Of a stretch of DNA of 6,351 nucleotides, positions 1 through 5,184 are shown one piece after another. Location: NCBI GenBank assembly GCA_913031095.1, contig CAJWGH010000068.1, positions 1 to 6,351 of the forward strand. The letters run 5' to 3'. Source of the stretch: an uncultured Chloroflexota bacterium (GTDB taxonomy: Bacteria > Chloroflexota > Dehalococcoidia > UBA3495). The stretch's first letter is position 1, and each line of letters starts with the position of its first letter. Under the pieces are notes generated by a model. That model was not told the origin of the DNA. It saw only the letters and a list, made by a program, of their open reading frames with translations, and made no database searches. Made by a program: the position numbers and the translations under genes.

Positions 1-74
1 CTTTTCCCAAATACTTTCCACAACGAATTTACGGAGATAATAGGCTCCGCTTCATGTGACTCACGGCCGTTCAT
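1..74 (-). CDS. ABC transporter ATP-binding protein, N-terminal fragment (probable glycine betaine/proline type)
   Basis: An ATG at 74-72 on the minus strand opens a frame of 24 codons that runs off the left edge. The visible protein starts MNGRESHEAEP and continues IISVNSLWKVFGK. The stretch ending in K-V-F-G-K resembles the first beta-strand and loop that precede Walker A in ATPases of the glycine betaine/proline (ProV/OpuAA) importer family. A good ribosome binding site, AGGAG at 85-81, sits 6 nt before the ATG. Walker A, Walker B and any C-terminal CBS domains lie outside the window, so the assignment rests on a short N-terminal resemblance. If correct, it would power import of a compatible solute such as glycine betaine together with a membrane permease and a binding protein. 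Another ABC ATPase subfamily is possible. That this is a real gene start is more certain than its substrate class. Confidence 0.55.
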   Translation of the reverse strand, partial: MNGRESHEAEPIISVNSLWKVFGK

Positions 75-80
75 AAGCTT

Positions 81-85
81 CTCCT
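81..85 (-). promoter_or_regulatory. Ribosome binding site of the left-edge ABC ATPase gene
   Basis: AGGAG on the minus strand, with 6 nt between it and the ATG at 74. It supports the start of a gene of which only 74 bases are visible. Confidence 0.6.
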
Positions 86-127
86 ACTGAAGGTTCCCTG
101 AGCTACGTTGGCGCCTGCAACGATGCT

Positions 128-156
128 GGCATACCGTTCTAGAAATCAGATCGCAA
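128..156 (-). promoter_or_regulatory. Weak candidate promoter for the ABC ATPase gene
   Basis: On the minus strand, TTGCGA (156-151) is followed after exactly 17 nt by TATGCC (133-128). The -35 box matches the sigma-70 consensus at four positions, but the -10 box matches at only three. Transcription would begin near 121 and give a leader of about 45 nt containing the AGGAG site. Spacing and position are right, but the boxes are poor, so this is only a candidate. Confidence 0.2.
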
Positions 157-181
157 CGGCGTTTGTACTATGCCCACGAGA

Positions 182-281
182 GCAGCGTCTGTATTAAAGT
201 TCACGTGGGACACTACCTCGCAAAGCTATAGGCAGCGTAAGGAATTGTCAACCACGTGGCTATGCCCAGGAAAGCGTAAGT
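182..281. repeat. Imperfect two-copy direct repeat of about 50 bp
   Basis: Three words recur in the same order at near-constant offset: GCAGCGT at 182 and 232 (50 bp), CACGTGG at 202 and 253 (51 bp), and AAAGC at 222 and 271 (49 bp). The bases between them are only loosely similar. This could be an old tandem duplication, a pair of regulator sites about five helical turns apart, or chance. CACGTG is itself a perfect palindrome, and the second copy extends to CCACGTGG. Confidence 0.35.
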
Positions 282-299
282 TTCGAAGGGTAGTAAGCG

Positions 300-1106
300 T
301 CATTGAGGGAATGCGGCATCTAGAGATTGGACTTGGTCGGATGAGAGAGACCAACCTGAGGCCTCGCAGTTCTCAATGGTCCTTTCAACGCTATTGCTTT
401 TTGGAATTACGATGACGTTGGGTCTAGATAGGCACCAATTGAGAGCGACTTGAGCAGGTGTTTTATCTACTTCCTTCGCCACTTGTTCCAATCTTAACTC
501 TCCTTGGCCAGCTCGGAAGCGAGACTTGGCCGAAAGGGACCCGTCAGCCAATGGGGTATAGGCGATAACCGTGATACTGTTATCCACACAATAAGGGATC
601 AGGTCGCGCTCTATCTGACGTCGTTTGAGGTTGTAAAGCACCTGGTTGGAAACCAACGGATAATTAGTCATGGCGTGTTGAGCTTCTTGCATTTCAGCCA
701 CCGAGAAATTGCTCACTCCGATGTAGCGCACGATTCCTCGATCCACTAGTTCTTCCATGGCACCCATGGTCTCACTGATAGGCACAGACGGGTTTGACCA
801 ATGGATCTGATAGAGGTCTATCACATCGTCGTTTAGGAGTCCCAGGCTTTTCTCAGCGGCCCGCAGTAGGGCGTCGTGGCGAAGGTTGCTGCCCAGGACC
901 TTGGTGGCGAGAAAAACATTGTCTCGAAGGCCTTTAATGGCTTCACCAACCGCGGTTTCGGTCTTGTACATCTCTGCGGTATCAATCAGATTGGCGCCCA
1001 GATCGATCCCCTTTCGCAGTGGCTCGACTCCGCCACTGTATTTCCAAGTGCCCAGACCGATTTCAGGGACCATCTCTCCGGTGCGGCCCAGTTCTCTATA
1101 TTCCAA
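300..1106 (-). CDS. Aldo/keto reductase
   Basis: This is a cytoplasmic NADPH-dependent oxidoreductase of the (beta/alpha)8-barrel aldo/keto reductase superfamily, which reduces aldehydes and ketones to alcohols. The 268-residue protein is somewhat shorter than many members but complete from barrel start to cofactor site. It opens with the typical EYRELGRTG strand and IGLGTW (16-21). The catalytic tetrad is visible as Asp42, Tyr47, Lys69 and His102, in the contexts LIDTAEMY, ATKV and QIHW. YIGVSNF is at 128-134. The C-terminal IPKSNSVERTIENCEA (234-249) matches the NADP 2'-phosphate-binding segment. The start is TTG at 1106, chosen because the family N-terminus begins there and GAGGG (1118-1114) lies 7 nt upstream; no ATG or GTG occurs in frame before the upstream stop at 1187-1185. 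It is divergent from the split-barrel gene at 1226. The physiological substrate cannot be told from sequence. Confidence 0.93.
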   Translation of the reverse strand: MEYRELGRTGEMVPEIGLGTWKYSGGVEPLRKGIDLGANLIDTAEMYKTETAVGEAIKGLRDNVFLATKVLGSNLRHDALLRAAEKSLGLLNDDVIDLYQIHWSNPSVPISETMGAMEELVDRGIVRYIGVSNFSVAEMQEAQHAMTNYPLVSNQVLYNLKRRQIERDLIPYCVDNSITVIAYTPLADGSLSAKSRFRAGQGELRLEQVAKEVDKTPAQVALNWCLSRPNVIVIPKSNSVERTIENCEASGWSLSSDQVQSLDAAFPQ

Positions 1107-1113
1107 GCTAAAG

Positions 1114-1118
1114 CCCTC
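1114..1118 (-). promoter_or_regulatory. Ribosome binding site deciding the TTG start of the aldo/keto reductase
   Basis: GAGGG on the minus strand, 7 nt before the TTG at 1106. The frame stays open for 26 more codons upstream (to TAG at 1187-1185) but contains no ATG, GTG or TTG. The TTG with this site is therefore the best supported start. Confidence 0.55.
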
Positions 1119-1156
1119 GTATCGATATTTAGTGGATGCGTTGGTGCCGTCTGCTA

Positions 1157-1166
1157 TGGTATACCA
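1157..1166. promoter_or_regulatory. 10-bp perfect palindrome TGGTATACCA in a divergent intergenic gap
   Basis: TGGTATACCA is a perfect inverted repeat located mid-way in the 119-bp gap between the divergent aldo/keto reductase (minus) and split-barrel (plus) genes. This is the expected place for an operator acting on both promoters. No regulator gene is adjacent and no second copy was noticed, so an operator role is only a possibility. Confidence 0.25.
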
Positions 1167-1225
1167 GAAGCCGTAACCAACCGACTACAGAGTTGTTTCG
1201 GTATATAACCTAGGGAGGTGTAGGC

Positions 1226-1648
1226 ATGGAGTTTGAAGACGTAAAATCCCATTTCGAGAACAACCACCGGGGAGTGATTACCACATTCCGAACCAACGGA
1301 GCTGGCCACTCCAGCATCGTTGTTTGTGGGGCCTATCAAGGGAACGCGGCCTTTGTGATAGTCCGTGGCAACTCTGCTAAAACACGGAACCTTAGAAGAG
1401 ACCCTCGGTGTACCGTTATGTCGGTCTCCGACAACTGGCGCACCTGCGCCATAGTCGAAGGCCAGGCCACGTTGATGGATTATCACAATACCGACCCAGA
1501 GAAGATGCGAGTGGAATTGCGGGAAGTATTTCGTGCCTGTGGTGACAAAGACCACCCAGACTGGGAAGAATATGACCAGGCGATGGTCACGCAAGACGCA
1601 GTGATAGTCCTGGTTAAACCGGACCACGTCTATGGGAAGATGTCTTAG
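1226..1648 (+). CDS. PPOX-class split-barrel flavin/F420-dependent oxidoreductase
   Basis: This is a small cytoplasmic protein of 140 residues, a usual size for the pyridoxamine 5'-phosphate oxidase-like split-barrel superfamily. Members bind FMN, F420 or heme and perform redox chemistry on varied small molecules. Visible features are the opening strand RGVITTFRTNG (15-25), and RGNSAKTRNLRRDPRCTVM (47-65), which matches the phosphate-binding TRxxKxRNLRRDPR region typical of the putative F420-dependent PPOX subgroup. VEGQATL (77-83) is the strand that follows in this family. The start at 1226 has a very strong ribosome binding site: GGAGGTG starts at 1214, and its GGAGG core lies 7 nt before the ATG. 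The gene is divergent from the aldo/keto reductase and ends 3 nt before the stop of the convergent MaoC-like gene. Whether it uses F420 or FMN cannot be read from sequence, and no F420 biosynthesis gene is present here. Confidence 0.82.
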   Translation: MEFEDVKSHFENNHRGVITTFRTNGAGHSSIVVCGAYQGNAAFVIVRGNSAKTRNLRRDPRCTVMSVSDNWRTCAIVEGQATLMDYHNTDPEKMRVELREVFRACGDKDHPDWEEYDQAMVTQDAVIVLVKPDHVYGKMS

Positions 1649-1663
1649 GAGCTAGTCTAAGAC
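1642..1663. terminator. Inverted repeat over a convergent gene junction, possible bidirectional terminator
   Basis: GTCTTAG (1642-1648) and CTAAGAC (1657-1663) form a perfect 7-bp stem around an 8-nt loop. The left arm ends exactly at the TAG of the plus-strand gene. The loop and right arm cover the TAG and the last codons of the minus-strand MaoC-like gene. The symmetrical placement between two convergent genes suits a shared terminator. The stem is short and AT-containing and lacks a clear U-tract on either side, so intrinsic termination would be weak. Confidence 0.35.
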
Positions 1664-2617
1664 GAACGAGCCGTCCGAGAGACACACCAAGTCGCCGCGC
1701 TGGTTAACGCCTTTCACTCGGCATTTCAACAACTTTTTGTCGCTCTCTTCGTGTTTGCCTGTAATCTCGCCCTGGAAGGTAACCGTGTCTTCGCTCCTGA
1801 AAGGTGTAATGGCCCGCATGAGAAGGCTGCCACCTGAGTAGAAGCTGCTGGTGGGGAAAGAAAGCTCCAGCATCTGATCCACGTATGACATGGTTGCGGG
1901 ACCAGAGTTGGTAGTGCCAGCAAAGATATTCTGTTTGGCGAACTCCTCATCCGTGTGGATGTTGCTGTCACTCCGGCGTCCGGCCAGCCGGAAATCGTTC
2001 TTCCGGTTCATAATCTCTTGGCTCTCAGTGATAGTCAGTTCATTCAAGCGGTCGCCGACAGATGCCTTAGAGAAATCAATCAGGTTCTGAGTTGCTAATA
2101 ATGACGCTGCTTCAGGCGCGTCGGTGGCCCCTGATGCGGGAACTATTCTTTGCCCCTGTGCGTACTCAAAGATGCAGGTGTAGTCGTATTCGGCGGCCAA
2201 CTCATCTCGTTGGTTGATGGCTTCCACTCGGAAAGTCACGAACTTGCTCCCCCTGCGCTCGTATTTCTCCAGTACCCGCCGCCTTCCAGTGATGATGTCT
2301 CCGGCGGCTACTGGCATGAACCAACGGATCTCGCATTTGGCGAAAGGGGTCTGGCTTCTGGATGTTTTCGAAACTTCAACCGCCACAAAACCGTTGGCTG
2401 AGGCTATCTCTTCCCGGAGCAGTGGCGCATAACTCAGGACCATGGTGGGCATTGCGATCAGATCACTGGCATCAGGCTGGTACATGGAAGAGGGATTCAA
2501 GGCTAAGCGGGCGTATTCAGTGATGTTCTCAGGCGTAATTTCCACCATTGTCTCGTTTCCGACCTGAGCAGGTTCAACGGCATCAAAAGTCCAAATTCGT
2601 TCTTGCTGGTGCGCCAT
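1652..2617 (-). CDS. MaoC-like double-hotdog dehydratase/hydratase family protein
   Basis: This cytoplasmic protein of 321 residues has two hotdog folds in tandem, the layout of two-domain MaoC-like enoyl-CoA hydratases and FAS1-type dehydratases. The N-terminal hotdog (about 20-155) carries a degenerate motif, ARLALNPSSMYQPD (36-49), and a second half CEIRWFMPVAAGDIITGRRRV (95-115). The C-terminal hotdog (about 185-321) carries the putative active-site helix GRRSDSNIHTDEEFAKQ (213-229) and FAGTTNSGP (232-240). Asp217, Asn219 and His221 are candidate catalytic residues, but the proline of the usual DxNPxH motif is absent and Asp and His are one residue closer. The family adds or removes water across the double bond of acyl-CoA thioesters; the acyl chain is unknown. 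The start at 2617 follows a GGAGG (2634-2630) at a long 12-nt spacing; an internal Met at 24 is an alternative. It is convergent with the split-barrel gene and divergent from the dehydrogenase at 2777. Confidence 0.85.
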   Translation of the reverse strand: MAHQQERIWTFDAVEPAQVGNETMVEITPENITEYARLALNPSSMYQPDASDLIAMPTMVLSYAPLLREEIASANGFVAVEVSKTSRSQTPFAKCEIRWFMPVAAGDIITGRRRVLEKYERRGSKFVTFRVEAINQRDELAAEYDYTCIFEYAQGQRIVPASGATDAPEAASLLATQNLIDFSKASVGDRLNELTITESQEIMNRKNDFRLAGRRSDSNIHTDEEFAKQNIFAGTTNSGPATMSYVDQMLELSFPTSSFYSGGSLLMRAITPFRSEDTVTFQGEITGKHEESDKKLLKCRVKGVNQRGDLVCLSDGSFVLD

Positions 2618-2776
2618 GATCGGGTTGAACCTCCGGAGTGTGGATTGTCGTTGTCACCATTCTACCCCACCACCGATATAGTGGCTCCAGTGGTGCGTGT
2701 GCTTCAGGCTGTGATATGTTAGGCCCCGCTGAAAGGTAAGCATCAAGCGCGGGAGATGCCCGCTGCGGAGGACAGC
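2618..2776. promoter_or_regulatory. Divergent intergenic promoter region with hairpin-forming repeats
   Basis: This 159-bp gap must hold promoters for the MaoC-like gene (minus) and the dehydrogenase (plus). On minus, TAGAAT (2664-2659) fits a -10 box at five of six positions but has no clear -35 box; it would give a leader of about 35 nt. On plus, TGATATGTT (2712-2720) could be an extended -10 box, also without a -35 box. CACCAC (2668-2673) and GTGGTG (2690-2695) form an inverted repeat around 16 nt, with an alternative inner pairing CCAC (2670-2673) and GTGG (2681-2684). These could be an operator or simply GT-rich sequence. Confidence 0.3.
2767..2772 (+). promoter_or_regulatory. Ribosome binding site deciding the start of the hydroxyacid dehydrogenase
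   Basis: GGAGGA lies 4 nt before the ATG at 2777. The upstream in-frame ATG at 2756 has only a GGGAG directly abutting it, which is too close to act. The start at 2777 also begins exactly at the conserved first strand of the Rossmann fold (MKVGFIGLG). Confidence 0.75.
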
Positions 2777-3712
2777 ATGAAAGTAGGATTCATAGGACTT
2801 GGCACCATGGGTGGCAGCATGGCCTATAACGCTTTGGACGGCGGTAATGAGTTGGTTGTGCATGACATCAACCCGGCCTCAGCCACCCGGCATTTAGAGG
2901 CGGGCGCCACATGGGTAGACACCCCTCGAGAGGTGGCTGAACAATCGGAGATTGTTTTCACGTCACTTCCAGGCCCGACACAGGTCGAGGCTGTGGCCTT
3001 GGGCGAATCGGGCATCATGGAGGGCATGAGTGCAGACAAGGTCTATTTTGACCTTAGTACCAGCACGCCAGGCATGATCCGTAAGATTCATGAAGAGGCC
3101 GCATCACGGGGCATACATGTCCTTGATGCTCCCGTAAGTGGTGGCCCAAGAGGCGCGGCCAGTCGTAATTTGGCCATCTGGGTCGGTGGTGATAAAGATG
3201 TATTCGACCGCTGCAAGCCAGTGTTGGATTCTATCGGAAACGCAGCCTATTACGTCGGCCCTATAGGCTGTGGTGCTATTGCCAAGCTTGTCCACAACTG
3301 CACCGGGTACGTTGTCCAGGCTGCGCTAGCTGAGGTATTCACCATGGGTGTCAAAGCCGGCGTGGAACCACTGGCTCTTTGGCAGGCGGTTCGGAAGGGA
3401 GCGCAGGGGCGCCGAGGCACGTTTGAAGGGCTGGCAGAGCATCTGCTGCCAGGTAAGTTTGATCCGCCTGATTTTGCGTTAAATCTAGCTCGGAAGGACG
3501 TGGACCTGGCGGTGTCTGTTGGCCGCGAGTTCGACGTACCCATGCGGTTGGCCAACCTGGCATTGATGGAGATGACTGAGGCAATCAACCGCGGCTGGGG
3601 CAACCGGGATTCCCGAGTGGCCATGCTCCTCCAAGAGGAGCGGGCCGGTGTGGAAGTTCGTGTTGACGAGGATGTGTTGAACGCGCTTCTGGAGTCAGAA
3701 AAGAACGGCTAA
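2777..3712 (+). CDS. NAD(P)-dependent beta-hydroxyacid dehydrogenase (3-hydroxyisobutyrate dehydrogenase family)
   Basis: This cytoplasmic enzyme of 311 residues has the usual family length. The family interconverts 3-hydroxyacids and their semialdehydes, such as 3-hydroxyisobutyrate, tartronate semialdehyde or related compounds. Numbering from Met at 2777: the Rossmann motif GLGTMG is at 7-12; the substrate-binding signature DAPVSGGPRGA is at 117-127; catalytic Lys170 and nearby Asn174 sit in AKLVHN, where the family has KxxxN; and RKDVDLA (239-245) is the conserved C-terminal helix segment with a second lysine. I prefer 2777 over the ATG at 2756, which would add seven residues, because of the ribosome binding site and family fit. 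It lies divergent from the MaoC-like gene and ends 3 nt before the gcvPB stop. Substrate cannot be fixed: 3-hydroxyisobutyrate (valine breakdown), 2-hydroxy-3-oxopropionate or a succinic semialdehyde-like compound all fit. Confidence 0.9.
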   Translation: MKVGFIGLGTMGGSMAYNALDGGNELVVHDINPASATRHLEAGATWVDTPREVAEQSEIVFTSLPGPTQVEAVALGESGIMEGMSADKVYFDLSTSTPGMIRKIHEEAASRGIHVLDAPVSGGPRGAASRNLAIWVGGDKDVFDRCKPVLDSIGNAAYYVGPIGCGAIAKLVHNCTGYVVQAALAEVFTMGVKAGVEPLALWQAVRKGAQGRRGTFEGLAEHLLPGKFDPPDFALNLARKDVDLAVSVGREFDVPMRLANLALMEMTEAINRGWGNRDSRVAMLLQEERAGVEVRVDEDVLNALLESEKNG

Positions 3713-3715
3713 AGA

Positions 3716-5182
3716 TTAATCAGCTGCTTCTGGCTGCCATCTGAGATCAGGCTGGCGGGCGGCCCGGGCCTCGTCCAGCCTGGCCACAGGTGTGGTGTGG
3801 GGAGCGTTGTTGACCAGTTCGGAGTTCTCCGTAACCTCTCGGTCGATATCGATAAGGGCTTGGATGAAGAGATCGATGGTCTCTTTTGTCTCTGACTCGG
3901 TCGGCTCGATCATCAATGCTTCGTGGACGATGAGCGGGAAGTACATCGTAGGGGCGTGGAACCCGTAATCCAACAGCCGCTTGGCTATCTCCAGACCACT
4001 GGAACCACGTTCTTTCTGCAAGTCGGCTGAGAATACCGCCTCGTGCATGCAGGTGCGGTCGTAGGGAAGGTGGTAGATGCCACGTAGCGCTTTCATCATG
4101 TAGTTGGCATTCAGCACTGCGTTCCCACTGATGGACAGGATGCCTGCATCGCCCAGAGTTCTGATGTAAGTGTAAGCCCGTACCAAGACGCCGAAATTCC
4201 CGTGGAATCCGCTTAGCTTTCCGATGCTCTTTTCAGGCGTGGACAACTGGTACCCGTCGCCGTTTTCAGTGATGACTGGGGCGGCCAGATAGGGGGCGAG
4301 TTGGTTAGTAGTACATACTGGCCCTGCTCCAGGTCCGCCGCCTCCATGTGGGGTGCTGAAGGTCTTGTGCAGGTTTAGGTGGATCACGTCGAAACCCAAA
4401 TCTCCGAGCTTCACTCGTCCGAGAAGGGCGTTCATATTGGCACCGTCGCCGTAGACCAGCCCTCCGGCTTCGTGAACGATGCGGCAGACTTCGACGATGT
4501 TGGTGTCAAACAAGCCCAGGGTGCTGGGCAGGGTGATCATTACCCCGGCCAGGTTCGGACCGGCGACCTCGCGTAGGGCTTCGAGGTCGACATTGCCATC
4601 TTTGTCAGATGCCAGCTCTACTACGTCAAAGCCAGCCATGGCAGCCGAGGCTGGGTTGGTGCCGTGGGCGCTATCGGGGATAGCCACGGTTGTGCGGCCC
4701 TTGTCGCCATTGGCCAGGTGGTGGGCTCGGATCATGAGCATACCGCCCAATTCCCCATGCGCTCCGGCAAGGGTGGATAATCCCACTGCTGGAAGGCCTG
4801 TAATCTCGCCCAAAAATCCTTGTAGCTTGTACAGCAGCTCCAGTGCACCCTGTGACTGTTCAGTGGGCTGCATCGGGTGTATACCGGCAAAGCCAGGCAG
4901 GAATGCAATCTCATCATTGACTTTGGGGTTGTACTTCATAGTGCAACTGCCCAAAGGATAGAAGTGTGTGTCGATGGAAAAATTAAGTTGGCTTAGCCCC
5001 GTGAAATACTGGACCACTTCAGGTTCAGAAACCTCGGGCAGCGGCAAGTCGTCCCGCAGAAGGGCTCTGTTTGGCAAGGGCTGGGCAGGGACGTCCAGAT
5101 CAGGCAGGACTGTGCCCACGCGCCCAGGCACGCTCCGCTCCAGCAGTAATTTCTCAGTTTGCCTGTTTCCGCCTTGCCTCAT
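3716..5182 (-). CDS. gcvPB: Glycine dehydrogenase (decarboxylating) subunit 2, P-protein beta half
   Basis: This is the PLP-bearing half of the two-subunit P-protein of the glycine cleavage system. The P-protein decarboxylates glycine and passes the aminomethyl group to the lipoyl arm of H-protein; it acts in the cytoplasm as a complex with GcvPA. The 488 residues are full length for the family. Near the N-terminus is ERSVPGRVGTVLPDLDVP (15-32). The signature THFYPLGSCTMKYNPK is at 72-87. HLNLHKTFSTPHGGGGPG (268-285) carries Lys273, the expected Schiff-base lysine, and the glycine-rich loop. GFHAPTMYFPLIVHEALMIEPTE (407-429) is the conserved C-terminal block. The start codon overlaps the gcvPA stop by one base (TAATG) and has no clear ribosome binding site, which suggests translational coupling. 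TLPST (217-221) replaces the more usual TNPNT before LGLF. Confidence 0.97.
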   Translation of the reverse strand: MRQGGNRQTEKLLLERSVPGRVGTVLPDLDVPAQPLPNRALLRDDLPLPEVSEPEVVQYFTGLSQLNFSIDTHFYPLGSCTMKYNPKVNDEIAFLPGFAGIHPMQPTEQSQGALELLYKLQGFLGEITGLPAVGLSTLAGAHGELGGMLMIRAHHLANGDKGRTTVAIPDSAHGTNPASAAMAGFDVVELASDKDGNVDLEALREVAGPNLAGVMITLPSTLGLFDTNIVEVCRIVHEAGGLVYGDGANMNALLGRVKLGDLGFDVIHLNLHKTFSTPHGGGGPGAGPVCTTNQLAPYLAAPVITENGDGYQLSTPEKSIGKLSGFHGNFGVLVRAYTYIRTLGDAGILSISGNAVLNANYMMKALRGIYHLPYDRTCMHEAVFSADLQKERGSSGLEIAKRLLDYGFHAPTMYFPLIVHEALMIEPTESETKETIDLFIQALIDIDREVTENSELVNNAPHTTPVARLDEARAARQPDLRWQPEAAD

Positions 5183-5184
5183 TA
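5180..5184 (-). promoter_or_regulatory. TAATG stop-start overlap coupling gcvPA to gcvPB
   Basis: On the minus strand the gcvPA stop TAA (5184-5182) shares its last A with the gcvPB ATG (5182-5180). The bases just upstream hold no good Shine-Dalgarno sequence. Reinitiation by ribosomes finishing gcvPA is therefore the likely way gcvPB is translated, giving near-equal amounts of the two subunits. Confidence 0.7.

Larger units (their letters stand above)
75..299. other. Gene-free 225-bp intergenic region with short repeats
   Basis: No convincing coding frame was found here. A frame on the plus strand starting at 170 runs into the aldo/keto reductase gene antisense and resembles no known protein. 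The gap separates the end of the aldo/keto reductase gene from the start of the ABC ATPase gene, both on minus, so it should hold the terminator of the first and the promoter of the second. No strong hairpin with a U-tract was seen. It contains repeated short words: GCAGCGT at 182 and 232, CACGTG at 202 and 253, and CTATGCCCA at 168 and 260. Confidence 0.6.

Noticed and set aside
173..210. CCCACG (173-178) and CGTGGG (205-210) as a terminator hairpin after the aldo/keto reductase
   Set aside because: The arms are only 6 bp with a 26-nt loop and no U-tract, and the site is about 90 nt or more beyond the stop codon.
170..415. 81-codon open frame on the plus strand across the left gap and the end of the aldo/keto reductase gene
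   Set aside because: No recognisable protein features, no good ribosome binding site, and most of its second half is antisense to a clearly real gene.
1202..1209. TATATAAC as a -10 box for the split-barrel gene
   Set aside because: Transcription would start at about 1216, inside the ribosome binding site (1213-1220), and no -35 box lies 16-18 nt upstream.
1154..1627. 157-codon open frame on the minus strand opposite the split-barrel gene
   Set aside because: It is antisense to a gene with a clear family motif and a strong ribosome binding site; its translation resembles no family.
2756..2776. ATG at 2756 as the start of the hydroxyacid dehydrogenase
   Set aside because: The seven extra residues lie before the conserved Rossmann strand, its GGGAG abuts the ATG, and the ATG at 2777 has a properly spaced GGAGG.
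4479..4961. 160-codon open frame on the plus strand inside gcvPB
   Set aside because: It is the antisense shadow of a highly conserved enzyme and has low-complexity, S/P/R-rich composition.
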